Below are positions 25,756 to 34,470 of a stretch of DNA of 34,786 nt, piece after piece. A model generated the notes under the pieces. That model did not search any database and had not been told where the DNA came from. It was given only the letters and a program-made list of their open reading frames with translations. The stretch's first letter is position 1. Each line of letters opens with the position of its first letter. Position numbers and translations under genes: made by a program. Source of the DNA: Thermodesulfovibrio aggregans (GTDB lineage Bacteria; Nitrospirota; Thermodesulfovibrionia; Thermodesulfovibrionales; Thermodesulfovibrionaceae); the NCBI RefSeq assembly GCF_001514535.1, contig NZ_BCNO01000001.1, forward strand, positions 902,016 to 936,801, written 5' to 3'.

Positions 25756-26103
25756 ATGGGAAAGTTTCCTGTAACTGAAAAAAAAGAGAAAGAACTCCTG
25801 TATGAGATGGAAAATCTCGGAATTAAGGAGACCGATATTGAGGAAAAGTTCATAAGATGTTCAGGACATGGGGGACAAAAACTAAATAAAACCTCAACAG
25901 GAGTTTATCTAAAACATATACCCACAGGCATTGAGGTTAAGTGCACAAAGGAAAGATCGCAGGGATTAAATCGTTTTTTTGCCCGTAGAATGCTTATAGA
26001 AAAGTTTAAAGAATATTTAGGTATTCCTACTGAAAAACAGAAACAAATTGAGAAAATAAGAAAGAAAAAATCTAAATCTCGAAGAAAAAATTTATCTTTT
26101 TAA
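25756..26103 (+). CDS. Small GGQ release-factor-like protein, probable ribosome rescue factor
   Basis: A 115-residue protein containing only the peptidyl-hydrolase domain of class I release factors. The catalytic Gly-Gly-Gln lies in 'SGHGGQKLNKTSTGVYL' (about residues 37-53), followed by 'IPTGIEVKCTKERSQGLNR'. Codon-recognition domains are missing. The C-terminus is a strongly basic tail (about 95-113, 'EKIRKKKSKSRRKN'), as in ArfB (YaeJ) and mitochondrial mtRF-R (C12orf65), where such a tail enters the empty mRNA channel of stalled ribosomes. Rescue of stalled ribosomes is therefore likely, though the family label is 'release factor-like'. It begins four bases after the HAD stop. Confidence 0.82.
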   Translation: MGKFPVTEKKEKELLYEMENLGIKETDIEEKFIRCSGHGGQKLNKTSTGVYLKHIPTGIEVKCTKERSQGLNRFFARRMLIEKFKEYLGIPTEKQKQIEKIRKKKSKSRRKNLSF

Positions 26104-26120
26104 CATAGATACTTAAAAAG

Positions 26121-26150
26121 TTGACCTTTTCAGATATTTTTTTGTATTCT
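26121..26150 (+). promoter_or_regulatory. Promoter of tRNA-Lys
   Basis: TTGACC (26121-26126), 18-base spacer, TATTCT (26145-26150). Transcription would begin about 26157-26159, at or two bases before the mature tRNA 5' end, so hardly any 5' leader is expected. Confidence 0.6.
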
Positions 26151-26158
26151 AAATTTGT

Positions 26159-26231
<73 letters not shown>

Positions 26232-26575
26232 TTGATTTTCAAGGGTTTGCAATTTTCATTTTCCACATCATTAACCACATGTTCACCACATATAGACTCA
26301 AGAGCTTGAATAGCATTCTGAAGCACAGGTAAAGCAATTTTAACTTGATTTTGTCAGTTTAACTTTGAAACTTGTTGAAAATAAAAGATTTTTACAATAT
26401 TAAAATAAAAATTTACCACTACAACTGCCTCTAAAGCCTTGATTGTCAATGGTTTGCCTAAACTTTTTCTTTCTTTGCGATTTTGGAGAGTACTTTCATC
26501 CCTAACGCTTTAAGTATTTTTCTCCCTTTTCAGGGTTAATGGTATTAGTAATAAAAATTTAATAAACAGAATATG
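26232..26575. other. Gene-free gap after tRNA-Lys with possible integrase debris
   Basis: No intact gene in 344 bases. On the minus strand a frame is open from 26353 to 26165, reading 'VKIALPVLQNAIQALESI' and 'GEHVVNDVENEN' before running into the tRNA as antisense. Such tails occur where integrase genes abut a tRNA attachment site, so this may be the end of a decayed integrase. A second minus-strand piece (about 26545-26458) reads 'INPEKGEKILKALGMKVL'. Neither is a confident gene. No clear terminator for fabF is seen. Confidence 0.3.
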
Positions 26576-27823
26576 CTATGCTTCTGTAAATTTTTTGAAC
26601 AAGAGTGAGGCATTTGTGCCGCCAAAACCAAATGAGTTTGTCATTGCGTATCTAATTTCTTTTTTCTTTGGTTTATATGGGACATAGTCAAGGTCACATT
26701 CTGGATCTGGATTATCAAGGTTAATTGTTGGAGGAACAACATTTTCATAAATGCTTAAAATTGTAAAGATTGCCTCTACTCCACCTGCTGCACCAAGAAG
26801 ATGTCCTGTCATTGATTTTGTAGAACTCACACAAAGTTTATAAGCATGTTCACCAAAAACTTTCTTTATTGCCTGGGTTTCAAGCTCATCTCCCTGTTTT
26901 GTGCTTGTACCATGAGCATTTATATAATCAATCTCTTCTGGATTAATTCCAGCATCATTGATTGCCGCCTTCATACATCTTGCTCCACCCTCACCTTCTG
27001 GAGCAGGTGCTGTAATATGATAGGCATCAGAACTCATTCCATATCCTACCAACTCTGCATAAATTTTTGCTCCTCTTTTCAATGCATGTTCAAGTTCTTC
27101 AAGAATAATAATTCCGCTTCCTTCGCCCATTACAAATCCATCTCTATCAATGTCAAAAGGTCTGCTTGCTTTTTCTGGTTCGTCGTTTCTTGTTGAAAGA
27201 GCTCTCATTATTGAAAATCCTGCTACAGCCATGGGTGTTATAACAGCCTCTGCGCCTCCAGTAATCATTACATCTGCGTCTCCATATTGAATCATTCTGA
27301 AAGCCTCACCAATTGAATGATTACCTGTAGCACAGGCGGTTGTTACTGCAAGATTTGGTCCTTTTATTCCATATCTTATGGATATTTGACCTGCTGCAAG
27401 ATTAATAATTACCATTGGAATAAAAAAGGGGCTTACTCTTTTCCAGCCTTTCTCAAGCAATGTTTTGTGATAGTATTCGATAGTCGGCAGTCCTCCCATC
27501 CCTGAACCAATAATAATGCCAATTCTTTCAGAATTCTGAGAATTGATTTTTAAGCCCGAGTCCTGTATTGCCATCTCAGTGGCAGCAATTGCAAAATGAA
27601 TGAATCTATCCATCTTTTTGATTTCTTTTGGTTCAATGTAGTTTGCAGGATCAAATCCTTTAACTTCAGCAGCGATTCTTACGGGATAATCTTTTGCATC
27701 AAAGTGAGTAATATAACCTACTCCTGATTTGCCTTGAAGAAGTGCCTCCCATGAAGATTTGACATCAAGACCGAGAGGAGAAACCATCCCCATCCCGGTC
27801 ACTACAACTCTTCTTTTTTTCAT
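26576..27823 (-). CDS. fabF: 3-oxoacyl-ACP synthase II (KAS II)
   Basis: A 415-residue condensing enzyme of fatty acid elongation. The catalytic triad is visible: Cys in '[11 protein letters not shown]' (about 164), His in '[14 protein letters not shown]' (about 303) and His in '[15 protein letters not shown]' (about 340). The N-terminus '[15 protein letters not shown]' and C-terminus '[16 protein letters not shown]' are typical of FabF. It joins malonyl-ACP to the growing acyl chain. It is the last gene of fabG-acpP-fabF, starting seven bases after the acpP stop without an obvious Shine-Dalgarno, so coupling to acpP translation is likely. Confidence 0.96.
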   Translation of the reverse strand: MKKRRVVVTGMGMVSPLGLDVKSSWEALLQGKSGVGYITHFDAKDYPVRIAAEVKGFDPANYIEPKEIKKMDRFIHFAIAATEMAIQDSGLKINSQNSERIGIIIGSGMGGLPTIEYYHKTLLEKGWKRVSPFFIPMVIINLAAGQISIRYGIKGPNLAVTTACATGNHSIGEAFRMIQYGDADVMITGGAEAVITPMAVAGFSIMRALSTRNDEPEKASRPFDIDRDGFVMGEGSGIIILEELEHALKRGAKIYAELVGYGMSSDAYHITAPAPEGEGGARCMKAAINDAGINPEEIDYINAHGTSTKQGDELETQAIKKVFGEHAYKLCVSSTKSMTGHLLGAAGGVEAIFTILSIYENVVPPTINLDNPDPECDLDYVPYKPKKKEIRYAMTNSFGFGGTNASLLFKKFTEA

Positions 27824-27830
27824 ATGGCAG

Positions 27831-28067
27831 TTATGCCTGACCTGTTTTGTTTTTTATGTACTCAATAGCATCCTTTACTTTGCTGATCTTTTCAGCATCT
27901 TCATCGGGAATCTCAATTCCAAAGGCTTCTTCAAATGCCATCACAAGCTCAACAGTATCAAGAGAATCTGCTCCAAGGTCTTCAACAAAGGATGCTTCAG
28001 GTGTTACCTGAGATACCTCCACACCAAGCTGTTTTGCTATAATTTCTTTTACTTTTTCTTCTACCAT
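27831..28067 (-). CDS. acpP: Acyl carrier protein
   Basis: A 78-residue acidic ACP. The phosphopantetheine serine is in '[17 protein letters not shown]' (about residue 37), followed by '[13 protein letters not shown]' of helix III. It carries the growing acyl chain for FabG and FabF encoded on either side. GGAGG precedes the ATG with good spacing. A 163-codon open frame on the opposite strand is an antisense artefact. Confidence 0.97.
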   Translation of the reverse strand: MVEEKVKEIIAKQLGVEVSQVTPEASFVEDLGADSLDTVELVMAFEEAFGIEIPDEDAEKISKVKDAIEYIKNKTGQA

Positions 28068-28091
28068 CAGTTACCTCCTTTTTTTCTTTTT

Positions 28092-28829
28092 TTACATGTA
28101 CATTCCGCCATTTACATGAATAACCTGTCCGGTTATATATCCAGATTCTGGCAAAGCCAGAAATATTATGGCATTTGCTACATCCTGAGTAGTTCCAAAT
28201 CTTTGAAGTGGTATCATTCTAAGCATCTCTTCTTTAACTTTTTCAGGTAACTGTTCTGTCATGGCTGTTTGAATAAAACCAGGTGCAACTGCATTAACTG
28301 TAATTCCGCGGGAAGCATACTCTTTAGCCAGAGTTTTTGTTAAAGCTACAAGTCCTGCCTTTGATGCTGAGTAGTTAACTTGTCCAGGATTTCCTATGAA
28401 AGCTACAACAGAGGCAATATTTATAATTCTTCCATACTTATTTTTGGACATAATTTTGACTGCCTCTCTACAGCAAAGAAAAGCTCCTTTAAGATTTATG
28501 TTTAAAACAGCATCCCATTCTTCATCTTTCATTCTTATAAGAAGATTGTCTTTTGTTATCCCTGCATTATTTACGAGAATCTCAATCTTTGAAAACTTTT
28601 TAACAGATTCATCAAATAGTCTTTTAACATCTTCTGAATTAGAAACATCTGCTTTAATACCCAGGGTTTCAACACCATAAAGAGATTTAATCTCTTCAGC
28701 AGCTTTTTCAGCATTTTCAGAATTTATATCCACAATTACAACATTTACTCCTTTTTTTGCAAACTCCTCTGCAGTTGTTCTACCGATACCCCTTGAAGAC
28801 CCAGTAATTATAGCTGTTTGTCCTTTCAT
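28092..28829 (-). CDS. fabG: 3-oxoacyl-ACP reductase
   Basis: A 245-residue short-chain dehydrogenase. The NADP-binding 'GSSRGIGRTTAEEF' is at about residues 10-23, 'NNAGIT' at about 87, Ser in 'NIASVVAFIGNPGQVNYSASK' region with the Tyr-x-x-x-Lys of the active site (about 150-155), and the C-terminal 'GYITGQVIHVNGGMYM' is diagnostic of FabG. It reduces 3-oxoacyl-ACP with NADPH. I choose the ATG at 28829 because AGGAGG lies six bases upstream; an ATG six codons earlier would include that site in the coding region. It begins the fabG-acpP-fabF unit, divergent from the ROK kinase gene. Confidence 0.95.
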   Translation of the reverse strand: MKGQTAIITGSSRGIGRTTAEEFAKKGVNVVIVDINSENAEKAAEEIKSLYGVETLGIKADVSNSEDVKRLFDESVKKFSKIEILVNNAGITKDNLLIRMKDEEWDAVLNINLKGAFLCCREAVKIMSKNKYGRIINIASVVAFIGNPGQVNYSASKAGLVALTKTLAKEYASRGITVNAVAPGFIQTAMTEQLPEKVKEEMLRMIPLQRFGTTQDVANAIIFLALPESGYITGQVIHVNGGMYM

Positions 28830-28861
28830 AGACAACCTCCTAATCATTCTCTAAAAACTAA

Positions 28862-28867
28862 ATTATA
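28862..28867 (-). promoter_or_regulatory. -10 box of fabG-acpP-fabF
   Basis: TATAAT on the minus strand, 32 bases before the fabG ATG. The -35 region is poor (TAGAAT 18 bases upstream), so only the -10 is convincing. The 113-base gap to the divergent ROK gene carries both promoters. Confidence 0.4.
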
Positions 28868-28905
28868 AAAAAATTCAGTCTAAAAATTCTACCCTGCATT
28901 TCAAG

Positions 28906-28934
28906 CTAACAGTTTTTAAAGTTTATGATATAAT
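28906..28934 (+). promoter_or_regulatory. Promoter of ROK kinase-lepA unit, possibly leaderless
   Basis: CTAACA (28906-28911), 17-base spacer, TATAAT (28929-28934) preceded by TGA as an extended -10. The ATG follows after eight bases and there is no Shine-Dalgarno, so the mRNA probably starts at or next to the A of the ATG. Confidence 0.55.
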
Positions 28935-28942
28935 ATCTTTTT

Positions 28943-29851
28943 ATGTATTACATTGGCATAGACATAGGTGGCACAAACATTAAGATTGGTCTGATTTCTA
29001 AAGATTGGGAAATTGTAAAAATATGCAAATTTCCCACTGGTAGTGATCCAATGAAAACAATTACTGATGAGTTAGATAGCATTTTTAAAGAATTCAAAGT
29101 TACTGGCATAGGTGTTGGAGTTGCAGGTATTGTAGACAAAGAAGGCAATGTCATTCAAGCAGCCAATATTCCATCTTTGAATGATTATTCCTTAGGAAAA
29201 GAGTTAAAGGAAAGGTATAATGTAGATGTAAAAATAGAAAATGATGCAAATGTTGCAACAATTGCTGAAGCCTTATTTGGAGAAGGCAGGGGTATATCAA
29301 ATTTCATTATTCTGACACTTGGAACAGGAATTGGGGGTAGTTTATGGTTAAATGGACAAATTGCTAAGTTTCCTATGGAAGTCGGACATATGAGTATTAA
29401 TTTTCAAGGAAAATCCTGTAGTTGTGGAGGAGTTGGATGTCTTGAAGTTTATGCATCAGCCAGAGCAATAAAAGACAGTTTTATAGAAAAGCTTGAAAAT
29501 GGTGAGGACAGTCAGATTAAAGAATTTTATGAAGGTAATTTTTACAAAGCAACTTCTTTAGATATATATAAGGCAGCAATGGAAGGTGACAATGTCTGTA
29601 GAAATGTTCTTAAGGAAGCTGGCAAAGCCTTAGGTGCCGGGATGGCAAATTTGATAAATATTTTTGCTCCTGAAAAAATTGTCTTAACTGGTGGACTTTC
29701 CCAGGCAGTAAATATTTATATTGAAACAGCCATTCAAGAAGCTAAAAAAAGAGTAATGAAAGGACTTTCTGATTCAGTTAAAATAACTTTATCTAATTTA
29801 GTTGACAGCGGCGGAGTTTTAGGAGCTGTTTCAATTTTGAGAAATCAATGA
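28943..29851 (+). CDS. ROK-family sugar kinase, glucokinase-like
   Basis: A 302-residue ROK kinase. The phosphate-binding motif '[14 protein letters not shown]' is at the N-terminus, the catalytic Asp in '[13 protein letters not shown]' (about 103), '[17 protein letters not shown]' (about 130) and the ROK zinc site '[15 protein letters not shown]' (about 170-184) with the preceding His in 'EVGHMSI'. Glucose is the likeliest substrate; N-acetylhexosamines are alternatives, since the Glu-x-Gly-His arrangement is shared. Its stop overlaps the lepA ATG (ATGA). It begins the five-gene stretch of sugar kinase, lepA, lepB, ribE and manC. Confidence 0.88.
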   Translation: MYYIGIDIGGTNIKIGLISKDWEIVKICKFPTGSDPMKTITDELDSIFKEFKVTGIGVGVAGIVDKEGNVIQAANIPSLNDYSLGKELKERYNVDVKIENDANVATIAEALFGEGRGISNFIILTLGTGIGGSLWLNGQIAKFPMEVGHMSINFQGKSCSCGGVGCLEVYASARAIKDSFIEKLENGEDSQIKEFYEGNFYKATSLDIYKAAMEGDNVCRNVLKEAGKALGAGMANLINIFAPEKIVLTGGLSQAVNIYIETAIQEAKKRVMKGLSDSVKITLSNLVDSGGVLGAVSILRNQ

Positions 29852-31629
29852 AAAGAATAAGAAATTTTTCAATAATTGCCCATATAGATCACGGTAAATC
29901 CACTCTTGCTGATAGACTTCTCGAATTTACAGGAGCTGTGAATCTTGGTGGTAAAATGGGACAAATTCTTGATTCAATGGATCTTGAAAAGGAAAGAGGT
30001 ATTACAATTAAAGCTCATGCTGTAAGACTGAAATATAAGGCTGAAGATGGCAATGAATATATTTTAAATCTCATTGATACTCCAGGGCATGTTGATTTTT
30101 CCTATGAAGTATCCCGTTCTCTTGCTTGTTGTGAAGGAAGTCTTTTGGTTGTTGATGCAACCCAGGGTGTGGAAGCTCAAACTGTTGCAAATGCTTATCT
30201 TGCAATAGATCACAACCACGAAATAATTCCTGTAATAAACAAGATTGACCTTCCTCAGGCAGACCCAGAGAGAGTAAAAAAACAGATAGAAGATATTCTA
30301 GGTATAGATAGCTCAGAAGCAATACTGGCATCTGCAAAGGAAGGAATTGGAACTAAAGAGATTCTTGAAGCAGTTGTAAAAAAAATTCCTCCACCAAAAG
30401 GTGACCCTCAGGCACCTCTAAGAGCTATGATTTTTGACTCATGGTTTGACAACTACCTGGGAGTTATTATTCTTGTAAGGGTGTTTGATGGAATAATAAA
30501 ACCAGGGATGAAAATAAGGTTGATGGCAACACAAAAAGAATATGAAGTGCAACGACTTGGTATTCTTACTCCTTTTCCAAAAGATATAGAGCAACTTTCA
30601 GCAGGTGAGGTCGGATTTATTATAGCAGGAATTAAAAACATCTCTGACACAAAAATAGGAGACACAGTTACAGCAGTAGAAAGTCCTGCTCAGCAGCCTT
30701 TACCGGGGTTTAGAGAAGTAAAGCCTATGGTCTTTTGCGGGCTCTATCCAGTGGAGACCAATCAATATGAAGAATTGAAATCATCTCTTGAAAAATTAAG
30801 ACTCAATGATTCTTCATTTTTCTTTGAGCCTGAAACCTCAGCAGCTCTTGGATTTGGTTTTAGATGCGGATTTTTAGGCTTGCTTCATATGGAAATAATA
30901 AAGGAAAGGCTTGAAAGAGAGTTTAATCTCTCTCTTATAAGCACAGCTCCAACAGTGAGATATAAGATCGTTGATAAAAAAGGTGAATATCTGATTGATA
31001 ATCCGAGTAAAATTCCAAAAATTTATGAAAGAATTGAAGAGCCCTTTATGAAAGTCTCCATAATTGTTCCAGAGGAATTTGTAGGAGAGATTTTAAAACT
31101 CTGTCAGGAAAGAAGAGGAATTCAAAAGGAGTTTTCATTTATTTCAAAAGATAGAATTCTTCTTGTTTATGAAATGCCTTTGAATGAAATTTTATGGGAT
31201 TTTTATGATAAACTAAAATCTCTTTCAAAAGGTTATGCATCAATGGATTATGAATTCATTGGATACAGAGCCTCTGACCTCGTAAAGCTTGATATCCTTA
31301 TTAATGGAGAACAGGTGGATGCTCTTTCAGTTATTGTTCATAAAGATAAGGCTTACTATAAAGCTCGGGCAATAGTTCAAAAATTAAGAACAGTTATTCC
31401 AAGGCAACTATTTGAAGTAGTAATTCAGGCTGCCATAGGTAGCAAAATTATAGCAAGAGAAAGCATTGCTCCACTTAAGAAAAATGTTCTGGCAAAATGT
31501 TATGGAGGTGACGTAACAAGAAAGAAAAAACTTCTTGAAAAACAAAAAGAAGGTAAAAAAAGAATGAAGCAAATTGGTCGTGTTGAAATACCCCAGGAAG
31601 CTTTTCTATCAGTTTTAAAAATTGAGTAG
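29848..31629 (+). CDS. lepA: Elongation factor 4 (LepA GTPase)
   Basis: A 593-residue translational GTPase of normal LepA length. G1 '[15 protein letters not shown]' is at residues 10-24, the switch '[12 protein letters not shown]', G3 '[16 protein letters not shown]' and G4 'NKIDLPQAD' follow, and the LepA-specific C-terminal region ends '[20 protein letters not shown]'. EF4 acts on translating ribosomes, in back-translocation or 30S assembly. There is no domain IV of EF-G. The overlap with the ROK gene is four bases, and lepB follows after eight bases, the frequent lepA-lepB arrangement. Confidence 0.97.
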   Translation: MKRIRNFSIIAHIDHGKSTLADRLLEFTGAVNLGGKMGQILDSMDLEKERGITIKAHAVRLKYKAEDGNEYILNLIDTPGHVDFSYEVSRSLACCEGSLLVVDATQGVEAQTVANAYLAIDHNHEIIPVINKIDLPQADPERVKKQIEDILGIDSSEAILASAKEGIGTKEILEAVVKKIPPPKGDPQAPLRAMIFDSWFDNYLGVIILVRVFDGIIKPGMKIRLMATQKEYEVQRLGILTPFPKDIEQLSAGEVGFIIAGIKNISDTKIGDTVTAVESPAQQPLPGFREVKPMVFCGLYPVETNQYEELKSSLEKLRLNDSSFFFEPETSAALGFGFRCGFLGLLHMEIIKERLEREFNLSLISTAPTVRYKIVDKKGEYLIDNPSKIPKIYERIEEPFMKVSIIVPEEFVGEILKLCQERRGIQKEFSFISKDRILLVYEMPLNEILWDFYDKLKSLSKGYASMDYEFIGYRASDLVKLDILINGEQVDALSVIVHKDKAYYKARAIVQKLRTVIPRQLFEVVIQAAIGSKIIARESIAPLKKNVLAKCYGGDVTRKKKLLEKQKEGKKRMKQIGRVEIPQEAFLSVLKIE

Positions 31630-31637
31630 GAGGTCAG

Positions 31638-32243
31638 ATGACAGGTAAAAAGATTCTTGAATATATAAAAAGCATTGGCATTGCCATATTGATTGCTCTT
31701 TTTATAAGAGCTTACATTGTTCAGGCTTTTAAAATACCATCCGGTTCAATGATTCCAACTCTTTTGATAGGAGATCATCTTCTGGTGAATAAGTTTATTT
31801 ACGGAGTTCATCCACCTTTTTCCGATAAAAAAGTTCTTGTTTTTGAAAAACCAAAAAGAGGAGACATTATAGTTTTTAAATATCCTGAGGATCCAAGCAG
31901 AGATTTTATAAAGAGAGTTATAGGGATTGAGGGAGATACTATAGAGATAAAAAACAAAAAAGTTTTTGTCAATGGAATCGAACTTAAAGAGCCCTATGCA
32001 AGATATGTTGATTCATATATTCATCCGAGAGAACTTGACCCAAGAGATAATTTTGGACCTGTAAAAGTTCCAAAAGGAAAACTTTTTGTAATGGGAGACA
32101 ATCGTGATCAGAGTTATGATAGTCGTTTCTGGGGATTTGTTGATTTAAAAGATGTAAAAGGTAAGGCATTTATTATATACTGGTCATGGGATAGTGAAAG
32201 TAATAAACCAAGACTTGAAAGAATTGGTAAAATTATAAAGTAA
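31638..32243 (+). CDS. lepB: Signal peptidase I
   Basis: A 201-residue membrane protease. An N-terminal membrane helix (about 9-27, 'IGIAILIALFIRAYIVQAF') precedes the catalytic serine in 'PSGSMIPTLLIGD' (about residue 36) and the catalytic lysine in 'DFIKRVIGIEGD' (about 91). The signature 'MGDNRDQSYDSRFWGFV' is near residue 153. It removes signal peptides of exported proteins, such as NikK, NikL and TlpA in this window. AGGAGGTCAG precedes the ATG. The TAA shares a base with the ribE ATG. Only one membrane helix is present, as in the shorter non-enteric enzymes. Confidence 0.95.
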   Translation: MTGKKILEYIKSIGIAILIALFIRAYIVQAFKIPSGSMIPTLLIGDHLLVNKFIYGVHPPFSDKKVLVFEKPKRGDIIVFKYPEDPSRDFIKRVIGIEGDTIEIKNKKVFVNGIELKEPYARYVDSYIHPRELDPRDNFGPVKVPKGKLFVMGDNRDQSYDSRFWGFVDLKDVKGKAFIIYWSWDSESNKPRLERIGKIIK

Positions 32244-32893
32244 TGTTTACTGGAATAGTTGTTGAACTCGGAAAAGTTTATGAAATTCAAAAACTTGCTC
32301 AAGGAGCAAGGCTAAGAATTTATTCAAAAGATTTAATAAACAGAGCAAGCATAGGTGATAGCATATCGGTTAATGGAGTTTGTCTTACTGTCTGTGAGAT
32401 AGATAAATCAAAGAGCGTTATTTCCTTTGATGTATCTCATGAGACACTTCAGAAAACAACTCTTGTTGAATTAAGAAAAGATGAGCCCGTTAATTTAGAG
32501 CCTGCTCTTACTCTTAATACTCCTCTTGGTGGACACATTGTAAGTGGACATGTAGAAGGTTTGGGTAAAATTAAAAAGATTGAAAAAATAGGCAATGATC
32601 TAAAAATAGAGATTGAAGCTCCAGAGGAAATTCTCAGATACTGCATAAAAAAAGGCTCCATTGCTGTTGATGGAGTAAGTCTTACAATTGTTGATTTATA
32701 CTCAAATTCCTTTACAGTTGTGCTCATCCCACATACTGCAAAGATGACAACACTTGGATTTAAAAAAATAGGAAGTTCTGTTAACCTTGAATCTGATATA
32801 ATTGCAAAATACATTGAAAAATTTGTTAATCAATTTAAAAATAACAAAGATGAACAACTTATTACAAAGCTTAAAGATTACGGATACATCTAA
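32243..32893 (+). CDS. ribE: Riboflavin synthase alpha chain
   Basis: A 216-residue protein made of two similar lumazine-binding beta-barrel halves. The first opens 'MFTGIVVELGKV', with 'IGDSISVNGVCLTV' and 'ISFDVSHETLQKTTL'; the second opens 'GHIVSGHVEGLGKI', with 'KKGSIAVDGVSLTI' and 'IPHTAKMTTLG'. It dismutates two 6,7-dimethyl-8-ribityllumazine molecules to riboflavin. Both halves keep their Thr/Ser and His contacts. No other rib genes are in the window, so it sits apart from the rest of its pathway. The start overlaps the lepB stop. Confidence 0.95.
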   Translation: MFTGIVVELGKVYEIQKLAQGARLRIYSKDLINRASIGDSISVNGVCLTVCEIDKSKSVISFDVSHETLQKTTLVELRKDEPVNLEPALTLNTPLGGHIVSGHVEGLGKIKKIEKIGNDLKIEIEAPEEILRYCIKKGSIAVDGVSLTIVDLYSNSFTVVLIPHTAKMTTLGFKKIGSSVNLESDIIAKYIEKFVNQFKNNKDEQLITKLKDYGYI

Positions 32894-32905
32894 CAGGAGT
32901 TTAAA

Positions 32906-34315
32906 ATGAAGATTTTAATTCTTGCAGGTGGTTCAGGAACCAGACTATGGCCATTGTCAAGAAAAAACTTTCCAAAACAGTTTTTAAAACTTCCTATTGA
33001 CAATTCCTATGAGAGTTTTTTTCAGAAAACATTAAAAAGGCTATGTTTTTATGATGATGTAGAAATTTTTATTGTAACAAATGAAAAACATAAATTTTAT
33101 GTAATTGAGCAGATAGAGGAAATATCAAAAAAACTAAAAATTAAGCCAAACTTTGAAATAATTCTTGAACCTACTTCAAAAAATACAGCTCCTGCCATTG
33201 CTTTAGCTTTAAAATATGCAATTGAAAAGGGAATATCTAAAGATGAAGTTTTTTTTGTATCTCCATCGGATCACTTAATTAAGCCAGAAAATGAATTTTC
33301 AAGTTATGTTAAAGCTTCAGAAGAGATAGCTAAAAAGGGATACATAGTCACATTTGGTATAAAACCCAACCGTCCTGAAACAGGTTATGGATATATTAAG
33401 GTAAAAATGCCCAAAATAGAAAGTTTTTATGAAGTAGAGAATTTTGTTGAAAAACCTGATATTGAAACGGCAATTAAATACATAGAAGATGGAAACTACT
33501 TCTGGAACTCTGGTATGTTTGCTTTTAGAGCAGATACAATGATTGAAGAGTTTAAAAAAAATGTTCCTGAAATTGGTGAGATTTTTGAAAAACCCTATGA
33601 AAAACTTTTAAGCGATTTTTATAACCTTCCTGATATATCCATTGATTATGCTGTTATGGAAAAAACAGACAAAGCAACGCTTCTTCCACTAAACATATTC
33701 TGGTCAGATATTGGTTCATGGGAAAGTCTTTATGAAATCCTTGAAAAAGACTCTTCAGGTAATGCATTAATAGGAGAGTCTGTAAACATAGGCACAGAGA
33801 ACAGTCTTATTGTCACTAATAAAAGACTTACTGCTACATTGGGACTTCAGGATACTTTAGTCATTGAAACAGAAGATGCACTTCTTATTGCAAAGAAAGG
33901 AGAATCGCAGAAGGTTAGAGAAATAGTAAAAATTCTTACTAAAAAGGCTGCTCAATTAGTTGAAGAACACACCACTGTTTACAGACCATGGGGAAGTTTC
34001 ACTCTTCTTGAAACAGGACATAGGTATAAAATAAAGAGAATAACAGTGAATCCTGGAGCTTCTCTTTCTCTTCAGATGCATCATCACAGATCCGAGCACT
34101 GGGTAGTTGTAAAAGGAACTGCTAAAGTAAAAATTGGAGATAGGGAGCAGTATGTTCATGAAAATGAGTCAGTATATGTTCCAAAAAGCACACTTCACAG
34201 GCTTGAAAATCCAGGTAAAATTCCCCTTGAAATAATAGAGGTTCAGGTAGGAGAGTATGTTGAAGAAGATGATATAAAAAGATTTGAGGACATCTATGGA
34301 AGAGAGAATATTTAG
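32906..34315 (+). CDS. manC: Mannose-1-phosphate guanylyltransferase / mannose-6-phosphate isomerase
   Basis: A 469-residue bifunctional ManC-type protein. The N-terminal nucleotidyltransferase (1 to about 340) has 'LAGGSGTRLWPLSRK' at residues 6-20, 'ILEPTSKNTAPAIALA', 'VSPSDHLI' and 'FVEKPD'. A C-terminal cupin of the type II phosphomannose isomerase (about 350-460) has 'YRPWGSFTLLETG' and 'SLQMHHHRSEHWVVVKGTA', with metal-binding His residues. It makes GDP-mannose from mannose-1-phosphate and probably also fructose-6-phosphate/mannose-6-phosphate interconversion. An AGGAG site lies upstream. The 3' end overlaps the broken phosphomannomutase gene by 20 bases, the two consecutive steps of GDP-mannose synthesis. 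Confidence 0.95.
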   Translation: MKILILAGGSGTRLWPLSRKNFPKQFLKLPIDNSYESFFQKTLKRLCFYDDVEIFIVTNEKHKFYVIEQIEEISKKLKIKPNFEIILEPTSKNTAPAIALALKYAIEKGISKDEVFFVSPSDHLIKPENEFSSYVKASEEIAKKGYIVTFGIKPNRPETGYGYIKVKMPKIESFYEVENFVEKPDIETAIKYIEDGNYFWNSGMFAFRADTMIEEFKKNVPEIGEIFEKPYEKLLSDFYNLPDISIDYAVMEKTDKATLLPLNIFWSDIGSWESLYEILEKDSSGNALIGESVNIGTENSLIVTNKRLTATLGLQDTLVIETEDALLIAKKGESQKVREIVKILTKKAAQLVEEHTTVYRPWGSFTLLETGHRYKIKRITVNPGASLSLQMHHHRSEHWVVVKGTAKVKIGDREQYVHENESVYVPKSTLHRLENPGKIPLEIIEVQVGEYVEEDDIKRFEDIYGRENI

Positions 34316-34376
34316 AAAGTATGATATAAGAGGCATTTATGGCGAAGACCTTACAGAGGATGTAGTGGTAGTGTAA
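34296..34376 (+). pseudogene. manB: Phosphomannomutase N-terminus, interrupted by IS256-family element
   Basis: Starting at the ATG at 34296, inside manC, the protein reads 'MEERIFRKYDIRGIYG' and then 'EDLTEDV', the standard beginning of a phosphomannomutase/phosphoglucomutase, which normally continues for about 450 residues. After about residue 22-25 the sequence becomes Val-Val-Val and stops at 34374-34376 inside the IS end. The missing remainder may lie on the other side of the element, beyond the window. The intact enzyme would convert mannose-6-phosphate to mannose-1-phosphate for ManC. Confidence 0.85.
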
Positions 34377-34413
34377 AATTTTTTATGTGTAAAATTGACA
34401 GAGCAATAAAAGA

Positions 34414-34470
34414 GGGTGTATCCTCCATTAAATTAACCAAAAATCAAACAAAGAAAGGAGGAATACATCC
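34414..34470 (+). promoter_or_regulatory. Hairpin masking the transposase ribosome-binding site
   Basis: GGGTGTATCCTCC (34414-34426) can pair with GGAGGAATACATCC (34457-34470) in a 13-pair stem with one bulged A and one G-U pair; the loop is 30 bases. The 3' arm contains GGAGG and ends at the base before the ATG. Transcripts read into the element from outside would fold this way and hide the site. Confidence 0.7.

Noticed and set aside
26458-26558. Minus-strand piece reading 'INPEKGEKILKALGMKVL', like the end of a small HTH protein
   Set aside because: Too short, no start codon and no helix-turn-helix part visible.
27759-28250. 163-codon open frame on the plus strand over acpP and fabG
   Set aside because: It is antisense to two certain genes, has no ribosome site and a low-complexity Phe/Cys/Tyr-rich translation.
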